Of a stretch of DNA of 64,000 bases, positions 62,910 to 64,000 are shown one piece after another. Position numbers and translations under genes: made by a program. Position 1 is the stretch's first letter. Each line of letters begins with the position of its first letter. The DNA is taken from contig NC_079421.1 of the NCBI RefSeq assembly GCF_026213295.1, forward strand, positions 17,515,056 through 17,579,055, in the 5' to 3' direction. The DNA is from Gadus chalcogrammus (Eukaryota > Chordata > Actinopteri > Gadiformes > Gadidae). The notes beneath the pieces were generated by a model that was given only the letters and a program-made list of their open reading frames with translations, did no database searches and had not been told where the DNA came from.

Positions 62910-63955
62910 CCAGACATTCCACTTATAGTTTGAAATACATTTCATAGACTATAGGCCGGGTGTACAGGTTACTTTAAACCTAATCTAGTCCCAGGTATAC
63001 CTTCTGCTAGACTGTTTAATGGTAACACAAGAAGCCTGTACAATAATGTAAAACTAAAAATGTAAAATAATGTCATATTATTATAGAAATCATCCAGTAT
63101 AATTTCTTTAATTTGCAGATTATGTCGTTTATTGAGAGGTCACGCCCTGAAACCTTTAAACTACAGGCACTGATATGCATTGCATTACATGCTGCACATC
63201 AGCCCCTATGATAGCTGGGGATCCAATAAACAGTCTGACAGCGGAAATCATCTCTATTAGACCCAGGTATACACAACAAGGCTAGAGATTTAGGAAGAAA
63301 TTAGATATACAAATATATGTTTGGCATATGTATAAATATCTAAAGGGGAACATCACATATGTAAACTTTGTTTCTGTTATGTTTTGGTCACATGTTTGCC
63401 TGATAACTAATTAGTCTTCTTTGGAATACAATGGTCAGTTATTAAGACTGTTCTAAGATTGTTCTAAATATGAATATCACTATACAAGGTTAACCATAAA
63501 GATATATACTTATAGCACCTTGCCACTTCCAAATCCTTATTTGAGGCCACATTCCTGCAAAACTAATTTATATATTTTTAATTACATTTGAGACAATTTC
63601 ATTTTACATGTTTCAATATAAGCATATATAACCTTTGTTATTTAATGGAAGTATTCAATTGTAAAACAGCATATAAGATTGAAATCCAGTAATCCAAAAC
63701 CTTTTGATGCCCTGTCCAGATGAGATTTACATCACTCCCTCATATCAATAGATTATTTAGTTGATGGCTCACCCCAGCAAACGGGGACGATCAGTCACAC
63801 CTATACCAGAACACCAAGTCAAGTCAAGTACGTTTGGTTTGTGTAGGCACAGGTCGCATGAAACGTCATTTCCCCTAACATTAAACCTTATAAAGGTTAA
63901 GGAGACACTCCCTTATTAATTATCTGGGACAAAACTTTGAGATCCCTCCTTCCAG

Positions 63956-64000
63956 GGAAGCGGAGGAGTGCAGTGCAATGGCTGCCATGATGGACAGGCA
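63956..64000 (+). CDS. Possible start of another gene, truncated by the window edge
   Basis: A pyrimidine-rich acceptor-like CCCTCCTTCCAG ends at 63955. It is followed by an ATG at 63978 opening MAAMMDR, still open at the edge. Only seven complete codons are visible, so no family can be assigned. Confidence 0.2.

Larger units (their letters stand above)
61970..64000. other. npas4 upstream region to window edge
   Basis: It holds the MEF2/CRE/E-box cluster (62805-62909), then about 1 kb of AT-rich DNA with no visible gene. A possible exon of another gene begins at 63956. Confidence 0.5.

Overview
The window is vertebrate nuclear DNA, almost certainly from a teleost fish. It has short GT-AG spliced exons, AT-rich intergenic DNA and about fifteen long (TG)n or (CA)n arrays. 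It carries five protein-coding genes whose exons join in frame into full-length proteins that I recognise from family knowledge. No viral, prokaryotic or CRISPR features are visible. The heavy dinucleotide-repeat load would fit a cod-like or similar fish, but that is only a guess.

Layout. (1) 1-4097 is intergenic, with the slc25a43 promoter at its end. (2) slc25a43, an orphan mitochondrial carrier, has five coding exons at 4098-8740 (+). (3) slc25a5, the ADP/ATP translocase, has four coding exons at 10349-12163 (+). (4) 12.4-15.4 kb is intergenic. (5) A 16-exon sorting-nexin-like gene (PXA, PX-like and nexin C-terminal regions, SNX19-like architecture) lies at 15417-24136 (+). (6) mrpl11, the mitochondrial ribosomal protein uL11m, has five coding exons at 33276-53195 (+). 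It probably has a noncoding first exon near 25.4 kb and has a 16.6 kb first coding intron. (7) A TMEM121-family membrane protein gene lies inside that intron on the opposite strand (37234-38283, -). (8) npas4, the activity-induced bHLH-PAS factor, has seven exons at 56881-61321 (-), tail-to-tail with mrpl11. (9) 61.7-64 kb holds the npas4 promoter and an upstream MEF2/CRE cluster. A possible exon of another gene starts at the right edge.

Three of the five genes concern mitochondria (two inner-membrane carriers and one ribosomal protein), but these are independent transcription units. slc25a43-slc25a5 matches the human Xq24 neighbourhood and mrpl11-npas4 matches human 11q13.2, so the window joins two human synteny blocks, with the sorting-nexin-like gene between them.

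The most interesting non-gene signals are in mrpl11 and the sorting-nexin-like gene. A roughly 190-bp non-simple sequence is present twice in opposite orientation, in mrpl11 introns 1 and 4. A second, nested pair of inverted mobile-element copies tightly flanks mrpl11 exon 4. A (TG)67 tract sits directly on the acceptor of an in-frame PX-core exon of the sorting-nexin-like gene, resembling the CFTR exon 9 arrangement. A near-perfect 38-bp-arm hairpin lies at 29.2 kb.
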